DNA from: Bradyrhizobium sp. CB3481
Lineage (GTDB): Bacteria > Pseudomonadota > Alphaproteobacteria > Rhizobiales > Xanthobacteraceae
NCBI RefSeq assembly: GCF_029714305.1
Contig: NZ_CP121647.1
Coordinates: forward strand, 6,530,501 to 6,594,500
Length of the DNA stretch: 64,000 nucleotides
Direction of reading: 5' to 3'
This document shows positions 6,530-14,923 of the stretch, in pieces (the stretch's first letter is position 1; each line of letters opens with the position of its first letter). A program made the position numbers and the translations under genes. The notes beneath the pieces were generated by a model. That model was given only the letters and a program-made list of their open reading frames with translations. It was not told the origin of the DNA and searched no databases.

Positions 6530-7954
6530 AATATCGTCCAGGGCTCCGTGCCCCCTCTTTCCACCGAACTCATCGCCAAGTTTCGCGCCATCGTCGGCGA
6601 CAAATATGCGGTGACCGATCCGGTTGACATCGCGCCCTACGTCACCGAGGAGCGCGACCTGTTCCACGGCCGCTCGCCGCTGGTGCTGCGGCCCGGCTCG
6701 ACCGCGGAAGTGTCCGCCATCTGCAAGCTCGCCAGCGCGCACAAGATCGCGCTGGTGCCGCAGGGCGGCAATACCGGCCTGGTCGGCGGCCAGACGCCGC
6801 ACAATGGCGAGGTCGTCGTGTCGCTGCGGCGGCTCGACAAGATCCGCGACATCGATCCCGCTTCCAACACGATGACCTGCGAGGCCGGCGTGATCCTGCA
6901 GATTGCGCAGCAGCGTGCGACGGAAGTCGATCGCCTGTTTCCTCTGTCTCTCGGCGCGGAAGGAAGCTGCACCATCGGCGGCAATCTATCCACCAATGCC
7001 GGCGGCACCGCCGCACTGGCCTATGGCGTGGCGCGCGAGATGGCACTTGGGCTCGAAGTCGTGCTGGCTGACGGGCGCATCCTGAATGCGCTGTCGAAGC
7101 TGAAAAAGGACAATACCGGCTACGATTTGCGCAACCTCTTCATAGGTGCCGAGGGTACGCTCGGCATCATCACTGCGGCGACGCTGAAACTGTTTCCAAA
7201 GCCGCGCGCGGTGGAAACCGCCTATGTCGGGCTCGCGTCGCCAGCGCAGGCGCTGAAACTGCTTTCGATCTCACAGAACGAGGCTGCAGGAAGCCTCACC
7301 AGCTTCGAACTCCTGGCCGACATCGCCGTCGATTTCAGCCTGCGTCACGGCATCGACGTGCGCGATCCCCTGACCAGCAAGCATCCCTGGTACGTGCTGA
7401 TGGAGCTGTCGTCCTCCCGCGACGACGCCCGCGCCGCGCTGGAATCGATCCTTGCTCAGGGGATGGAGGAAGGCATCGTCGACGACGCCGTGATCGCCGC
7501 AAATCTCTCGCAGCGGGCCGGCTTCTGGAAGCTGCGCGACGAGATGTCGGCGGCGCAGAAGCCGGAAGGCGGCTCGATCAAGCACGATATCTCGGTGCCT
7601 GTCGCGGCTGTGCCCGCCTTCATCGAGGAGGCCAATGCGGCGGTAGTAAAGCTCATTCCGGGCTCGCGGCCGGTGCCGTTCGGCCATCTCGGCGACGGCA
7701 ACATCCACTACAATGTCAGCCAGCCGGTCGGCGGCAACACCGCCGACTTCATGTCGCGCTGGCACGAGGTCAACGAAGTCGTCTTCGAGATCGTGCTGCG
7801 GATGGGCGGCTCGATCTCCGCCGAGCACGGCATCGGAGTGCTCAAGCGCGACGAACTGCCTGACGTCAAGGACAAGGTCGCAATCGAACTGATGCGCGGC
7901 GTCAAGGCGATGCTCGATCCCCTCGGCATCATGAATCCGGGGAAGGTGCTGTGA
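6530..7954 (+). CDS. FAD-binding oxidoreductase, GlcD/D-2-hydroxyacid dehydrogenase type
   Basis: About 474 residues. The FAD-binding PCMH domain (roughly 40-220) has VPQGGNTGLVGG and GGNLSTNAGGT, and the C-terminal FAD-oxidase domain carries GHLGDGNIHYNVSQP and EHGIGVLKR. Such proteins oxidise D-2-hydroxyacids (D-lactate, D-2-hydroxyglutarate, glycolate) and pass electrons to the quinone pool or a cytochrome. The substrate is not determined here; the D-2-hydroxyglutarate/D-lactate group is likeliest. An ATG at 6512 could add six residues (MKEKKM); the internal ATG is preferred, with low certainty. It is coupled to the next gene by a GTGA overlap. Confidence 0.9.
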   Translation, partial: NIVQGSVPPLSTELIAKFRAIVGDKYAVTDPVDIAPYVTEERDLFHGRSPLVLRPGSTAEVSAICKLASAHKIALVPQGGNTGLVGGQTPHNGEVVVSLRRLDKIRDIDPASNTMTCEAGVILQIAQQRATEVDRLFPLSLGAEGSCTIGGNLSTNAGGTAALAYGVAREMALGLEVVLADGRILNALSKLKKDNTGYDLRNLFIGAEGTLGIITAATLKLFPKPRAVETAYVGLASPAQALKLLSISQNEAAGSLTSFELLADIAVDFSLRHGIDVRDPLTSKHPWYVLMELSSSRDDARAALESILAQGMEEGIVDDAVIAANLSQRAGFWKLRDEMSAAQKPEGGSIKHDISVPVAAVPAFIEEANAAVVKLIPGSRPVPFGHLGDGNIHYNVSQPVGGNTADFMSRWHEVNEVVFEIVLRMGGSISAEHGIGVLKRDELPDVKDKVAIELMRGVKAMLDPLGIMNPGKVL

Positions 7955-8412
7955 CCGTATCTGTGACGAAGCCTGTTCCCGCGCTCGCCATAGCTGAGAT
8001 CGCCGATGCCGATATCGCCGCCGTGATCGCGCTGTGGCAGGCCTGCGGCCTGACGCGGCCGTGGAACGATCCCTCAAGCGACATTGCGCTGGCACGGCGC
8101 GAGCCGAATTCGACCGTGCTGGTCGGCCGCGAGGGCAATGCGATCGTGGCGACCGCGATGGTCGGCCATGACGGCCATCGCGGCTGGGTTTATTACGTCG
8201 CCAGCGATCCCAACCTCCGCGCCAAAGGCTACGGCCGCGCCATCATGAAGGCGGCCGAGGACTGGCTGCGTGCCGCCGGCATGCCGAAACTGCAATTGAT
8301 GGTTCGGCGCGAAAACGCCGGCGTCGCTGCGTTTTATCAGTCGCTCGGCTACGAAGAGGCCCAGACCGTCGTGTTCGCCAAATGGCTCGACGGCCGCGAG
8401 CCGCCGCGCTGA
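7951..8412 (+). CDS. GNAT family N-acetyltransferase
   Basis: A 153-residue single-domain GNAT. The start is GTG 7951, whose TG is part of the TGA of the preceding dehydrogenase gene, so the two are translationally coupled. The acetyl-CoA binding motif A appears as YYVASDPNLRAKGYGRAIMK, followed by motif B with VRRENAGVAAFYQSLGYEE. The pattern resembles YpeA-like acetyltransferases. The substrate is unknown; the shared operon with a hydroxyacid dehydrogenase and a Nudix hydrolase suggests metabolite repair or detoxification, which is inference. Confidence 0.87.
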   Translation: MTVSVTKPVPALAIAEIADADIAAVIALWQACGLTRPWNDPSSDIALARREPNSTVLVGREGNAIVATAMVGHDGHRGWVYYVASDPNLRAKGYGRAIMKAAEDWLRAAGMPKLQLMVRRENAGVAAFYQSLGYEEAQTVVFAKWLDGREPPR

Positions 8413-8421
8413 AGGATTGCC

Positions 8422-9003
8422 ATGACCATCTCCGATCGTGTCCGCGTCAAGAATATCAGCGTGCTTTCCGACCGGCGCTATCGACTAGACGAAGTCGAGT
8501 TCGACTATCGCCGCGGCAATGGCGAGTGGCAGACGCAGAAGCGGGAGGTGTTCGACCGCGGCCACGCCGCGACGCTTCTGCCCTATAATCTCGCAAACCG
8601 CACCGTCGTGCTGGCGCGGCAATTCCGCCTGCCGCCCTATCTGGCCGGCCATGACGACCTCATGATCGAGGCCGCTGCCGGCATGCTCGACGACGAAACG
8701 CCGGAGAAGCGGATTCGCGCCGAAGCCGAAGAAGAAATCGGCTATCGCCTGCACGATGTGCGAAAAGTGTTCGAGGCCTTCATGAGCCCGGGCTCGGTGA
8801 CGGAGAAAATCCACTTCTTCGTCGCCGAATACGACGCCGCGATGCGCATCGGCGATGGCGGCGGCCTCGCTGAGGAAGGCGAGGACATCGAGGTGCTGGA
8901 GCTGCCGATCGAGCAGGCACTCGTGATGATATCCGACGGCCGCATTGTCGACGCCAAGACCATCATGCTGCTGCAATACGCGGCGCTGAATATTTTTAAG
9001 TAG
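8422..9003 (+). CDS. Nudix hydrolase, NudK/ADP-sugar pyrophosphatase-like
   Basis: 193 residues, start ATG 8422, 9 bp after the GNAT gene. The Nudix signature is GMLDDETPEKRIRA followed by EAEEEIGY, with Thr where the first consensus Glu usually stands and an E-A-E-E-E metal-binding core retained. The upstream TVVLARQFRLPPYL strand and downstream SPGSVTEKIHFFVAEY match the NudK/GDP-mannose pyrophosphatase group, which splits nucleoside-diphosphate sugars in the cytosol. The gene is followed 5 bp later by a palindromic repeat that may end the transcript. Confidence 0.88.
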   Translation: MTISDRVRVKNISVLSDRRYRLDEVEFDYRRGNGEWQTQKREVFDRGHAATLLPYNLANRTVVLARQFRLPPYLAGHDDLMIEAAAGMLDDETPEKRIRAEAEEEIGYRLHDVRKVFEAFMSPGSVTEKIHFFVAEYDAAMRIGDGGGLAEEGEDIEVLELPIEQALVMISDGRIVDAKTIMLLQYAALNIFK

Positions 9004-9008
9004 GGATT

Positions 9009-9098
9009 CGTAGGGTGGGCAAAGCGCAGCGTGCCCACCATTTCCACCGCGCGCTTCCGCTCGCGATGGTGGGCACGCTGCGCTCTGCCCACCCTACG
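9009..9098. repeat. Dispersed palindromic repeat, family A, complete
   Basis: Two arms of about 33 bp, beginning CGTAGGGTGGGC and ending CCCACCCTACG, differ at only one position and enclose a GC-rich loop of about 24 bp. It lies between the convergent Nudix and SRAP genes. Other copies are at 31127-31161 (single arm), 39603-39687 (diverged), 45293-45380 and 62862-62956. Confidence 0.85.
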
Positions 9099-9113
9099 AG
9101 ATTTGAGCCAGCT

Positions 9114-9881
9114 TCAAAACAACGAGCCCTGCCCGTCATCCTCCGGCACCACCGTGGACGCCTTGCGCGGCGCGGCTTTCTTCGCCGGCTTCGGCTCCTC
9201 CGCCGCCCGCTGCTCCTCTGTGATCGGCAGCAGCAACTGCGCGTCGTCATTGACCACTTTATTGACGCGCGTGGAAATCTCGTGCCAGGCAAACTCACCT
9301 TCAGCCGGCCCGCGCAGCAGCGGCATGATCTCGTCAACGTCGTACGCGCGGCTGTCGAGCCAGCGTTCGAACTCTTCCGGTGCAATCGTCACGGGCACCC
9401 GGTGATGCAACACGGATAGGTCGCGGCTGGCGGGCGCCGTGACGATGGCGACGCCGTCGGTCTCCTCGCCGTTCGGTCCCATCCAGGTCTCCGCCAGCGC
9501 GGCAAAACCGACGGGCTTTCCGTCGCGGCGGTGGATGAAGAACGGCCGCTTGCGGCCGCCCGCGCCCTGCCATTCGTAATAACCGTCCGCCGGAATAAGA
9601 CAGCGCCGCCGCCTGATCGCATTCTTGAACGCCGGCTTCTCGCGCACGGTCTCGGAGCGCGCATTGATCAGCAGCGTAAATTTACGGGGGTCCTTGACCC
9701 ATGCTGGCACCAGTCCCCAACGCATCAGGCGAAAATGGCGGCCGCCATTTTCCAGCATGACCACCGGAACCGGCTGCGTCGGCGCAATATTGTATCGCGG
9801 CGGAAAATTGGGCTGTTCAATATAGCCAAAAATTTGCCGAAGCGCCGCCGGCGGTGAAGTAATTACGAAGCGTCCGCACAT
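9114..9881 (-). CDS. SOS response-associated peptidase / SRAP (HMCES, YedK) family
   Basis: 255 residues, starting MCGRFVIT. Cys2, exposed after Met removal, forms a thiazolidine crosslink with abasic sites in single-stranded DNA and shields them. Further SRAP landmarks are RYNIAPTQ, the LINARSE segment (Asn and Glu), GYYEWQ and LHHRVPVTIAP with its catalytic His. The family protects replication forks and may also self-release by peptidase-like chemistry. The last 40 residues are Lys/Pro/Ala rich and end GQGSLF, which resembles a clamp-binding QxxLF tail; that reading is inference. It is transcribed alone and faces a family A repeat at its 3' end. Confidence 0.93.
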   Translation of the reverse strand: MCGRFVITSPPAALRQIFGYIEQPNFPPRYNIAPTQPVPVVMLENGGRHFRLMRWGLVPAWVKDPRKFTLLINARSETVREKPAFKNAIRRRRCLIPADGYYEWQGAGGRKRPFFIHRRDGKPVGFAALAETWMGPNGEETDGVAIVTAPASRDLSVLHHRVPVTIAPEEFERWLDSRAYDVDEIMPLLRGPAEGEFAWHEISTRVNKVVNDDAQLLLPITEEQRAAEEPKPAKKAAPRKASTVVPEDDGQGSLF

Positions 9882-9943
9882 TATCTGACCAACATAGGCT
9901 TCCGTTTAATGGGTGTTAACCCAGGCCCTTAACAGTGGGCCCG

Positions 9944-10456
9944 ATGACCTCCACGGCCGCCAACGAAATGCGATCCGATCGCGCGATGCCGCCACCGCCG
10001 GGCCGTATTGACGAGGCCCGCGCGGCGCAGTTGCGCGCGGCCAATATCAACCCGCGCACCGGGCTTGCCACCGACTACCTGAATCATTTCAACGAAGCCA
10101 TCATGCTGCTCGAAATGGTTCCGGACATGCCGGAATGCGCGGAGGATTTTCTGACCTGGACACCGCTGTCCTACGCTGAGCATTTCTGGGCCTCCAATTT
10201 CAAGGCTCGTGACCTGGCGATCGAGGCCTATGAATGCGCCGACCCGAAGGTCCGCGCCGATTTCGACCATCTCACCACCACCATGACCTCGATTCTGACA
10301 GCGGTCGGCAAGGCGATGCGCGACGCGCAGCAGGACCGGACGCGCGCGACACTGGCCGAGCAGGCCACTGCCTGGGTCAAGCCGCTGGTGGCGCTGGCCG
10401 GCGGCGTCATCAACGGCAGTTCAGAGACGAACGTCGAATCGGTGATGTCGAACTAA
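9944..10456 (+). CDS. Conserved hypothetical protein
   Basis: About 170 residues from ATG 9944 (a GTG three codons earlier is also in frame). The protein has a Pro-rich N-terminus (RAMPPPPGRIDEARAAQLRAAN), then a helical body with YLNHFNEAIMLLEMVPDMPE and EHFWASNFKARDLAIEAYE. I do not recognise a named domain; it looks cytoplasmic and alpha-helical. Codon use matches its neighbours. It may share a transcript with the following Nudix gene 77 bp downstream. Confidence 0.7.
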   Translation: MTSTAANEMRSDRAMPPPPGRIDEARAAQLRAANINPRTGLATDYLNHFNEAIMLLEMVPDMPECAEDFLTWTPLSYAEHFWASNFKARDLAIEAYECADPKVRADFDHLTTTMTSILTAVGKAMRDAQQDRTRATLAEQATAWVKPLVALAGGVINGSSETNVESVMSN

Positions 10457-10533
10457 CCGCCGGGTTAGACCAAAGCGGCCCAATCAGGCATGATGTTTCC
10501 CGCAAAAGCGCGTTCCCTGCTTATCGGATCCCC

Positions 10534-10953
10534 GTGACCGCCCCTGTCCAGCCGACCCGTCCCCAGCTTGCCGTCAGCGGTGCGATTTTTCGCGATGGCA
10601 AGGTCCTGCTGGTTCGCCGCGCCCGCTCGCCGGGCAAGGGCTTCTACTCCCTCCCCGGCGGCCGGGTCGAATTCGGCGAATCCCTGCACGCCGCGCTCCA
10701 CCGCGAGGTCGACGAGGAAACCGCCCTCAGAATCGAGATTCTGGGCCTTGCCGGCTGGCGCGAAGTGCTGCCGGGGGTCTCCGGCGGCGGGCATTACGTG
10801 ATCATGTCGTTCGCGGCGCGCTGGACGGCGCGGGAGCCCGTCCTGAACGACGAGCACGACGACTTCAAATGGCTGGCGCCGGACAGCCTGGGCGACCTCA
10901 AGGTTACCGGCGGCCTTGTGGAGGTCATCGAGGCCGCCCGGAAGCTGGTCTAG
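10534..10953 (+). CDS. Nudix hydrolase (MutT/ADP-ribose pyrophosphatase-like)
   Basis: 139 residues. There is no in-frame ATG near the domain start, so GTG 10534 (VTAPVQPTRPQLAVSG) is used. The Nudix box spans GGRVEFGE-SLHAALH-REVDEET, with the final consensus Gly replaced by Ala (EETAL). The LPGGRVEFGES form is usual for small MutT-type hydrolases that cut nucleoside diphosphate derivatives. The substrate is not predictable. Spacing of 54 bp to the next gene suggests an operon with the secreted TIGR02301 protein and the HAD phosphatase. Confidence 0.87.
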   Translation: MTAPVQPTRPQLAVSGAIFRDGKVLLVRRARSPGKGFYSLPGGRVEFGESLHAALHREVDEETALRIEILGLAGWREVLPGVSGGGHYVIMSFAARWTAREPVLNDEHDDFKWLAPDSLGDLKVTGGLVEVIEAARKLV

Positions 10954-11007
10954 GCGGTGTCCCGCCAGCCTTGCTTCGGGGCTCTTAAGGGGGCATATGG
11001 CCCTCAA

Positions 11008-11385
11008 ATGCTCAAGCACGCCCTCGCCGCCCTCATCCTGGTTTCGGCCTGCCATCTGGCCCCCGCGCGGGCCCAGGATGCCGCCGCGCCGTTCGACGGC
11101 GACCTGCAGCGGCTGGCCGAGATTCTCGGCACCCTGCACTACCTCCGGGGCATCTGCGGCGCCAATGAAGGGGCAAAATGGCGCAACGAGATGCAGGCCC
11201 TGATCGACGCCGAAACCCCCTCCGGCGACCGCCGCGCCCGCATGATCGCTGGCTTCAACCGCGGCTATAATGGCTTTCAGCAGACCTACCGGACCTGCAC
11301 GCCGGCGGCCTCGGTCGCGATCCGCAGGTATATCGAGGAAGGCTCGAAGATTTCGCGCGACCTCACCGCGCGCTACGCCAACTGA
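11008..11385 (+). CDS. TIGR02301 family secreted protein
   Basis: 125 residues from ATG 11008. The first 23 residues (MLKHALAALILVSACHLAPA then RAQ) form a signal peptide with a likely cut after ARA. The mature part has LQRLAEILGTLHYLRGICG, RMIAGFNRGYNGFQQTYRTC and two Cys that could pair in the periplasm, matching the TIGR02301 group of alphaproteobacterial proteins of unknown function. The longer frame from GTG 10957 would bury the signal peptide, so it was rejected. It ends 6 bp before the HAD gene. Confidence 0.82.
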   Translation: MLKHALAALILVSACHLAPARAQDAAAPFDGDLQRLAEILGTLHYLRGICGANEGAKWRNEMQALIDAETPSGDRRARMIAGFNRGYNGFQQTYRTCTPAASVAIRRYIEEGSKISRDLTARYAN

Positions 11386-11391
11386 AGAAAA

Positions 11392-12030
11392 ATGGACGCG
11401 ATCTATTTCGATCTCGACGGGACGCTGACCGACCCCAAGCCGGGCATCACCCGCTCGATCCAATATGCGCTGCAACGGCTCGACCATCATACGATCCCGA
11501 CCGAGGACGAGTTGACTTGGTGCATCGGCCCGCCGCTGCGCGCCAGCTTTGTGAGGCTGCTCGGCGCCGATCACGCCGCTGACCGCGCGCTGGCACTCTA
11601 CCGCGAGCGATTTTCCGATGTCGGCCTCTATGAGAACGGCGTCTATGACGGCATCAGCGAAGTGCTGACAGCGCTCTGTACTTCCGGCCACCGGCTGTTC
11701 GTCGCGACCAGCAAGCCGCACGTGTTCGCCGAACGAATCATCGATCATTTCGGCCTGCGCGGTCACTTCGAGCGCGTGTTCGGTTCCGAACTCGACGGCA
11801 CCCGCGTGGATAAATCGCATCTGCTCGAATACGCGCTGAAGGAAATTTCGGTCGATCCGGCCAAAACCCTGATGATCGGCGACCGCAGCCACGACATGGT
11901 CGGCGCGAAAAACAACGGCATGAAGGGCATTGGCGTGCTCTACGGCTATGGCAGCCGTGACGAACTGCTCGGCGCCGGCGCGCACCATGTCTGCGCGACA
12001 CCGGCCGCGATTTTGCGCTGCATATCCTGA
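11392..12030 (+). CDS. HAD family hydrolase, phosphoglycolate phosphatase-like
   Basis: 212 residues beginning MDAIYFDLDGTLTDPKPG, which is HAD motif I (DxDGT). Motif II is in FVATSKPH, the motif III Lys in RVDKSHLLEYAL, and motif IV is MIGDRSHDMVGAKNNG. A C1-type helical cap lies at about residues 15-80. The fold matches Gph/PpaX-type phosphatases; the substrate could be 2-phosphoglycolate from DNA repair or photorespiration, but other phosphoesters fit equally. It starts 6 bp after the TIGR02301 gene. Confidence 0.88.
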   Translation: MDAIYFDLDGTLTDPKPGITRSIQYALQRLDHHTIPTEDELTWCIGPPLRASFVRLLGADHAADRALALYRERFSDVGLYENGVYDGISEVLTALCTSGHRLFVATSKPHVFAERIIDHFGLRGHFERVFGSELDGTRVDKSHLLEYALKEISVDPAKTLMIGDRSHDMVGAKNNGMKGIGVLYGYGSRDELLGAGAHHVCATPAAILRCIS

Positions 12031-12168
12031 CGCTGGCGGAACCAGCCTGAAATTCGTGCAGCGCTGTTAACCTTTCCTAAAGATGTGGCTAGGCTGGCGC
12101 GCACCGCGTGCTACAGCTTGTCGCGTTAGATGCGTTCCGCCCTGGTTCGCGCAAATTTCGTTGAGTTC

Positions 12169-12435
12169 ATGAGCCGTCCAGCCGCCTTCTCGATTGACCA
12201 CGACCCGCTTCCCGATCTCGAACAGAAGCAGACGGCGCTCAGCTATCTGAGCGAAGCCTGGGCCGAAGCGCGGCACGACGGCGTCGATGGCGACTGCCTC
12301 GCGCAGGCGAGCCTGTTTACGGCGCTGGCCGAGCTGGTCTCGACCTATGGCGAGGACGCGGTGGCGAAATTTGCAGACGGACTCTCGACCCGCGTGCGCA
12401 ACGGCGAGTTCTCGCTGGCGTTGGCGAAGCAGTGA
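12169..12435 (+). CDS. Small conserved hypothetical protein, 88 aa
   Basis: An alpha-helical acidic protein, MSRPAAFSIDHDPLPDLEQK then ALSYLSEAWAEARHDG and LFTALAELVSTYGEDAVAKF. ATG 12169 is preferred because the sequence before it (MRSALVRANFVEF, from ATG 12130) lacks the character of the rest, but the longer form is possible. No domain is recognised. It is monocistronic, followed 9 bp later by a family B repeat. Confidence 0.65.
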   Translation: MSRPAAFSIDHDPLPDLEQKQTALSYLSEAWAEARHDGVDGDCLAQASLFTALAELVSTYGEDAVAKFADGLSTRVRNGEFSLALAKQ

Positions 12436-12444
12436 GCTTGTTCC

Positions 12445-12563
12445 GCTGTCATCGCCCGGCTTGACCGGGCGACCCAGTACGCCGCGGCCTCTCGATTCAA
12501 GCACTAGTCTAACGTCTCTGGAATACTGGATCACCCGCCTGCGCCTGCGCGGGTGATGACAGC
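12445..12563. repeat. Dispersed palindromic repeat, family B, copy 1
   Basis: Starts GCTGTCATCGCCCGG and ends GGGTGATGACAGC. Inside are a short hairpin (CGCCCGG/CCGGGCG), the core CCAGTACGCCGCGGCCT and an opposing TACTGGATC. The element overlaps the last 18 codons of dihydroorotase. Related copies are at 25172-25296 and 38822-38925. Confidence 0.8.
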
Positions 12564-13903
12564 GATAGTTGGGGCGACGCAGTCTCCAAAAACCGCACCG
12601 GCTCGCCGGTTGACGGCGTCGTCAGCTCGCCCTGCCACATCACGCGCTTGCCGCGCACGAAGGTGCCGACCGGCCAGCCGGTGACGCGGACACCGTCATA
12701 GGGCGTCCAACCGGCCTTTGAGGCCACCCATTTGTTGGTGATGGTCTCGCTGCGCTTGAGATCGACGATGGTGAAGTCGGCGTCATAGCCGGCTGCGATG
12801 CGGCCCTTGCACGCGATGTTGAACAGGCGCGCCGGACCGGCGCTGGTCAGATCGACGAAGCGCTGTAGCGACAGCCGCCCGGCATTGACGTGGTCGAGCA
12901 TCAACGGCACCAGCGTCTGCACCCCCGTCATGCCCGAGGGCGAAGCCGGATAGGCCTTGGCCTTTTCCTCCAGCGTATGCGGCGCGTGGTCGGAGCCGAG
13001 CACGTCGATAATGCCCTGCTCGATGCCGTACCAGATGCCCTCGCGGTGATCGGCCGAGCGTACCGGCGGGTTCATCTGCGCCAGCGTGCCGAGCCGCTCG
13101 TAGCATTCCGGCGCGGCCATGGTGAGGTGATGCGGCGTTGCCTCGCAGGAGGCGACGTCCTTGTGATCGCGTAAATATTCGATCTCCTGCCTGGTCGAGA
13201 TGTGCAGCACGTGGATGCGCTTTCCGGTCTCGCGCGCGAGGTTGACCAGCCGCTGCGTCGCCATCAGCGCCGCGGTCTCGTCGCGCCAGACCGGATGCGA
13301 GCGCGGATCGCCCTCGACGCGGATCGGCTTGCGCTCGTTGAGGCGGTATTCGTCCTCGGCGTGGAACGCGGCGCGGCGGCGGATCACCTGGAAGATGCGG
13401 CGCAGGCTCTCGTCGTCCTCGACCAGCAGCGCGCCGGTGGAGGAACCGATGAATACCTTGACGCCGGCGCAGCCAGGTGCGCGCTCGAGTTCAGGCAGAT
13501 GATTAACGTTCTCGCGCGTGCCACCGATAAAGAACGCAAAATCGCAATGCATGCGATGGTGGCCAGCCCTGATCTTCTCGGTGAACGCCTCCTCGGTGAC
13601 CGTGAGCGGGTTGGTGTTCGGCATCTCGAACACGGCTGTCACGCCGCCCATCACGGCGCTGCGCGACCCGGTCTCCAGATCTTCTTTATGCGTCAGCCCG
13701 GGCTCGCGGAAATGCACCTGCGTATCCATCACGCCGGGCAGGATATGCAGGCCCTTGCAGTCGATCGTCTCGGCGGCGGAAGCCTGTCCAAGCCCGCCGA
13801 TCGCGGCGATCCGGCCATTTAAAATACCGATGTCCCGGACGCCCTCGCCGTCCTGATTGACCACGGTGCCGGATTTTAGAATGGTATCAAATCGTTGATT
13901 CAT
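12509..13903 (-). CDS. pyrC: Dihydroorotase, class I
   Basis: 464 residues, ATG 13903 behind GAGGACCG. A zinc amidohydrolase that interconverts carbamoyl-aspartate and dihydroorotate in pyrimidine synthesis. Metal-binding landmarks are DTQVHFREPG, the His pairs in VLHISTRQE and CEATPHHL, and LGSDHAPHTLEEK. The protein is close to the class I bacterial DHOase/allantoinase-like branch; no aspartate transcarbamoylase lies beside it, so a related cyclic amidohydrolase role is possible. The last 18 residues (SLSSPAQAQAGDPVFQRR) are encoded by the family B repeat and are probably a late addition. Confidence 0.85.
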   Translation of the reverse strand: MNQRFDTILKSGTVVNQDGEGVRDIGILNGRIAAIGGLGQASAAETIDCKGLHILPGVMDTQVHFREPGLTHKEDLETGSRSAVMGGVTAVFEMPNTNPLTVTEEAFTEKIRAGHHRMHCDFAFFIGGTRENVNHLPELERAPGCAGVKVFIGSSTGALLVEDDESLRRIFQVIRRRAAFHAEDEYRLNERKPIRVEGDPRSHPVWRDETAALMATQRLVNLARETGKRIHVLHISTRQEIEYLRDHKDVASCEATPHHLTMAAPECYERLGTLAQMNPPVRSADHREGIWYGIEQGIIDVLGSDHAPHTLEEKAKAYPASPSGMTGVQTLVPLMLDHVNAGRLSLQRFVDLTSAGPARLFNIACKGRIAAGYDADFTIVDLKRSETITNKWVASKAGWTPYDGVRVTGWPVGTFVRGKRVMWQGELTTPSTGEPVRFLETASPQLSLSSPAQAQAGDPVFQRR

Positions 13904-14041
13904 CGGTCCTCGAGGCCCGCCTTAAGGCTTACGCACAGGGCTTGTTGGGGGCACCTTAGCGCCTTAACTTCGCATGGGATATCCGTCGCCTGCGTTTTCC
14001 CAGGAACTTGAAAAGACCGTCAAAAGAGGCCGATTTAGCTT

Positions 14042-14923
14042 ATGAAAGCAGCGTTTCTCCCTGATCGGGGCGTGGTGAAGGTGACGGGCGAGGACGCCCG
14101 CAACTTTCTCAACGGCCTCATCACCACAGACGTCTCGCTGCTTACGCCCGGGTTCGGCCGGTTCGGCGCGCTACTGACGCCGCAGGGCAAGATCACGACC
14201 GACTTCCTGATTACCGAGGCCCCGGCCGGCCATGGCGGCGGCTTCCTGATCGATGCGCCGCGCGTGCTGGCGCAAAACCTCGCCGACAAGCTTGGCTTCT
14301 ACAAGCTGCGCGCCAAGGTCGCGGTGGAAAATATCTCTGATAGCATGGGCGTCATGGCGGCGTGGGACGGTGAGCCTGCGATGAAGCCCGATCTGGCGTT
14401 TGCCGATCCGCGCCATGAAAGCCTGGGCTGGCGCATTCTCGTATCAGAGGATCTCAAGCAGAAGGTGGCCGATCTGATCGGCGCCGAGCTTGTGGACAGC
14501 GAGGCCTACGAGGTCCATCGCATTGCAGCGGGCGTGCCGCGCGGCGGGCTCGATTTCATGTACAGCGATGCGTTCCCGCACGAGACCAACATGGACCGCC
14601 TGCACGGGGTCGATTTCGACAAGGGCTGCTATGTCGGCCAGGAGGTGGTGTCGCGGATGCAGCATCGCGGCACCGCGCGGACGCGGATCGTACGCGTCAC
14701 GCTCGAAGATTTTTCGCCGGAGACCGGCGTCGCCGTGCTCGGTGGCGACAAGCAGGTCGGCACCATGGGATCGACCGCCGGCGGCCACGGCCTGGCCCTG
14801 CTGCGGATCGACCGCGTGGCCGACGCGCTCGATGCCGGCCTTTCGCTCACCGCCGGCGGGCTTGCGATCCGACTGACCGACCCGAACGATGTGCGTACCC
14901 CGCCGAAGCAGACCGTCGCATGA
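14042..14923 (+). CDS. ygfZ: YgfZ/GcvT-like folate-binding protein
   Basis: 293 residues. YgfZ (IBA57) proteins use tetrahydrofolate and help assemble or repair iron-sulfur clusters, for example in MiaB. The signature K-G-C-Y-x-G-Q-E is present as DKGCYVGQEVVSRMQHRG near residue 200, and the N-terminal GEDARNFLNGLITTDV fits the GcvT-like fold. Its ATGA overlap with tag, and the next ATGA overlap, make a tight three-gene operon. The family role is known; the link to the two neighbours is not. Confidence 0.92.
   Translation: MKAAFLPDRGVVKVTGEDARNFLNGLITTDVSLLTPGFGRFGALLTPQGKITTDFLITEAPAGHGGGFLIDAPRVLAQNLADKLGFYKLRAKVAVENISDSMGVMAAWDGEPAMKPDLAFADPRHESLGWRILVSEDLKQKVADLIGAELVDSEAYEVHRIAAGVPRGGLDFMYSDAFPHETNMDRLHGVDFDKGCYVGQEVVSRMQHRGTARTRIVRVTLEDFSPETGVAVLGGDKQVGTMGSTAGGHGLALLRIDRVADALDAGLSLTAGGLAIRLTDPNDVRTPPKQTVA

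Noticed and set aside
5501..6802. Long leftward open frame opposite tsaC
   Set aside because: Arg/Gly/Asp-rich shadow of the GC-rich tsaC gene, with no family-like motif.
10465..11988. 507-codon leftward open frame
   Set aside because: Lies antisense to Nudix, TIGR02301 and HAD genes that have clear motifs; composition is that of a shadow.
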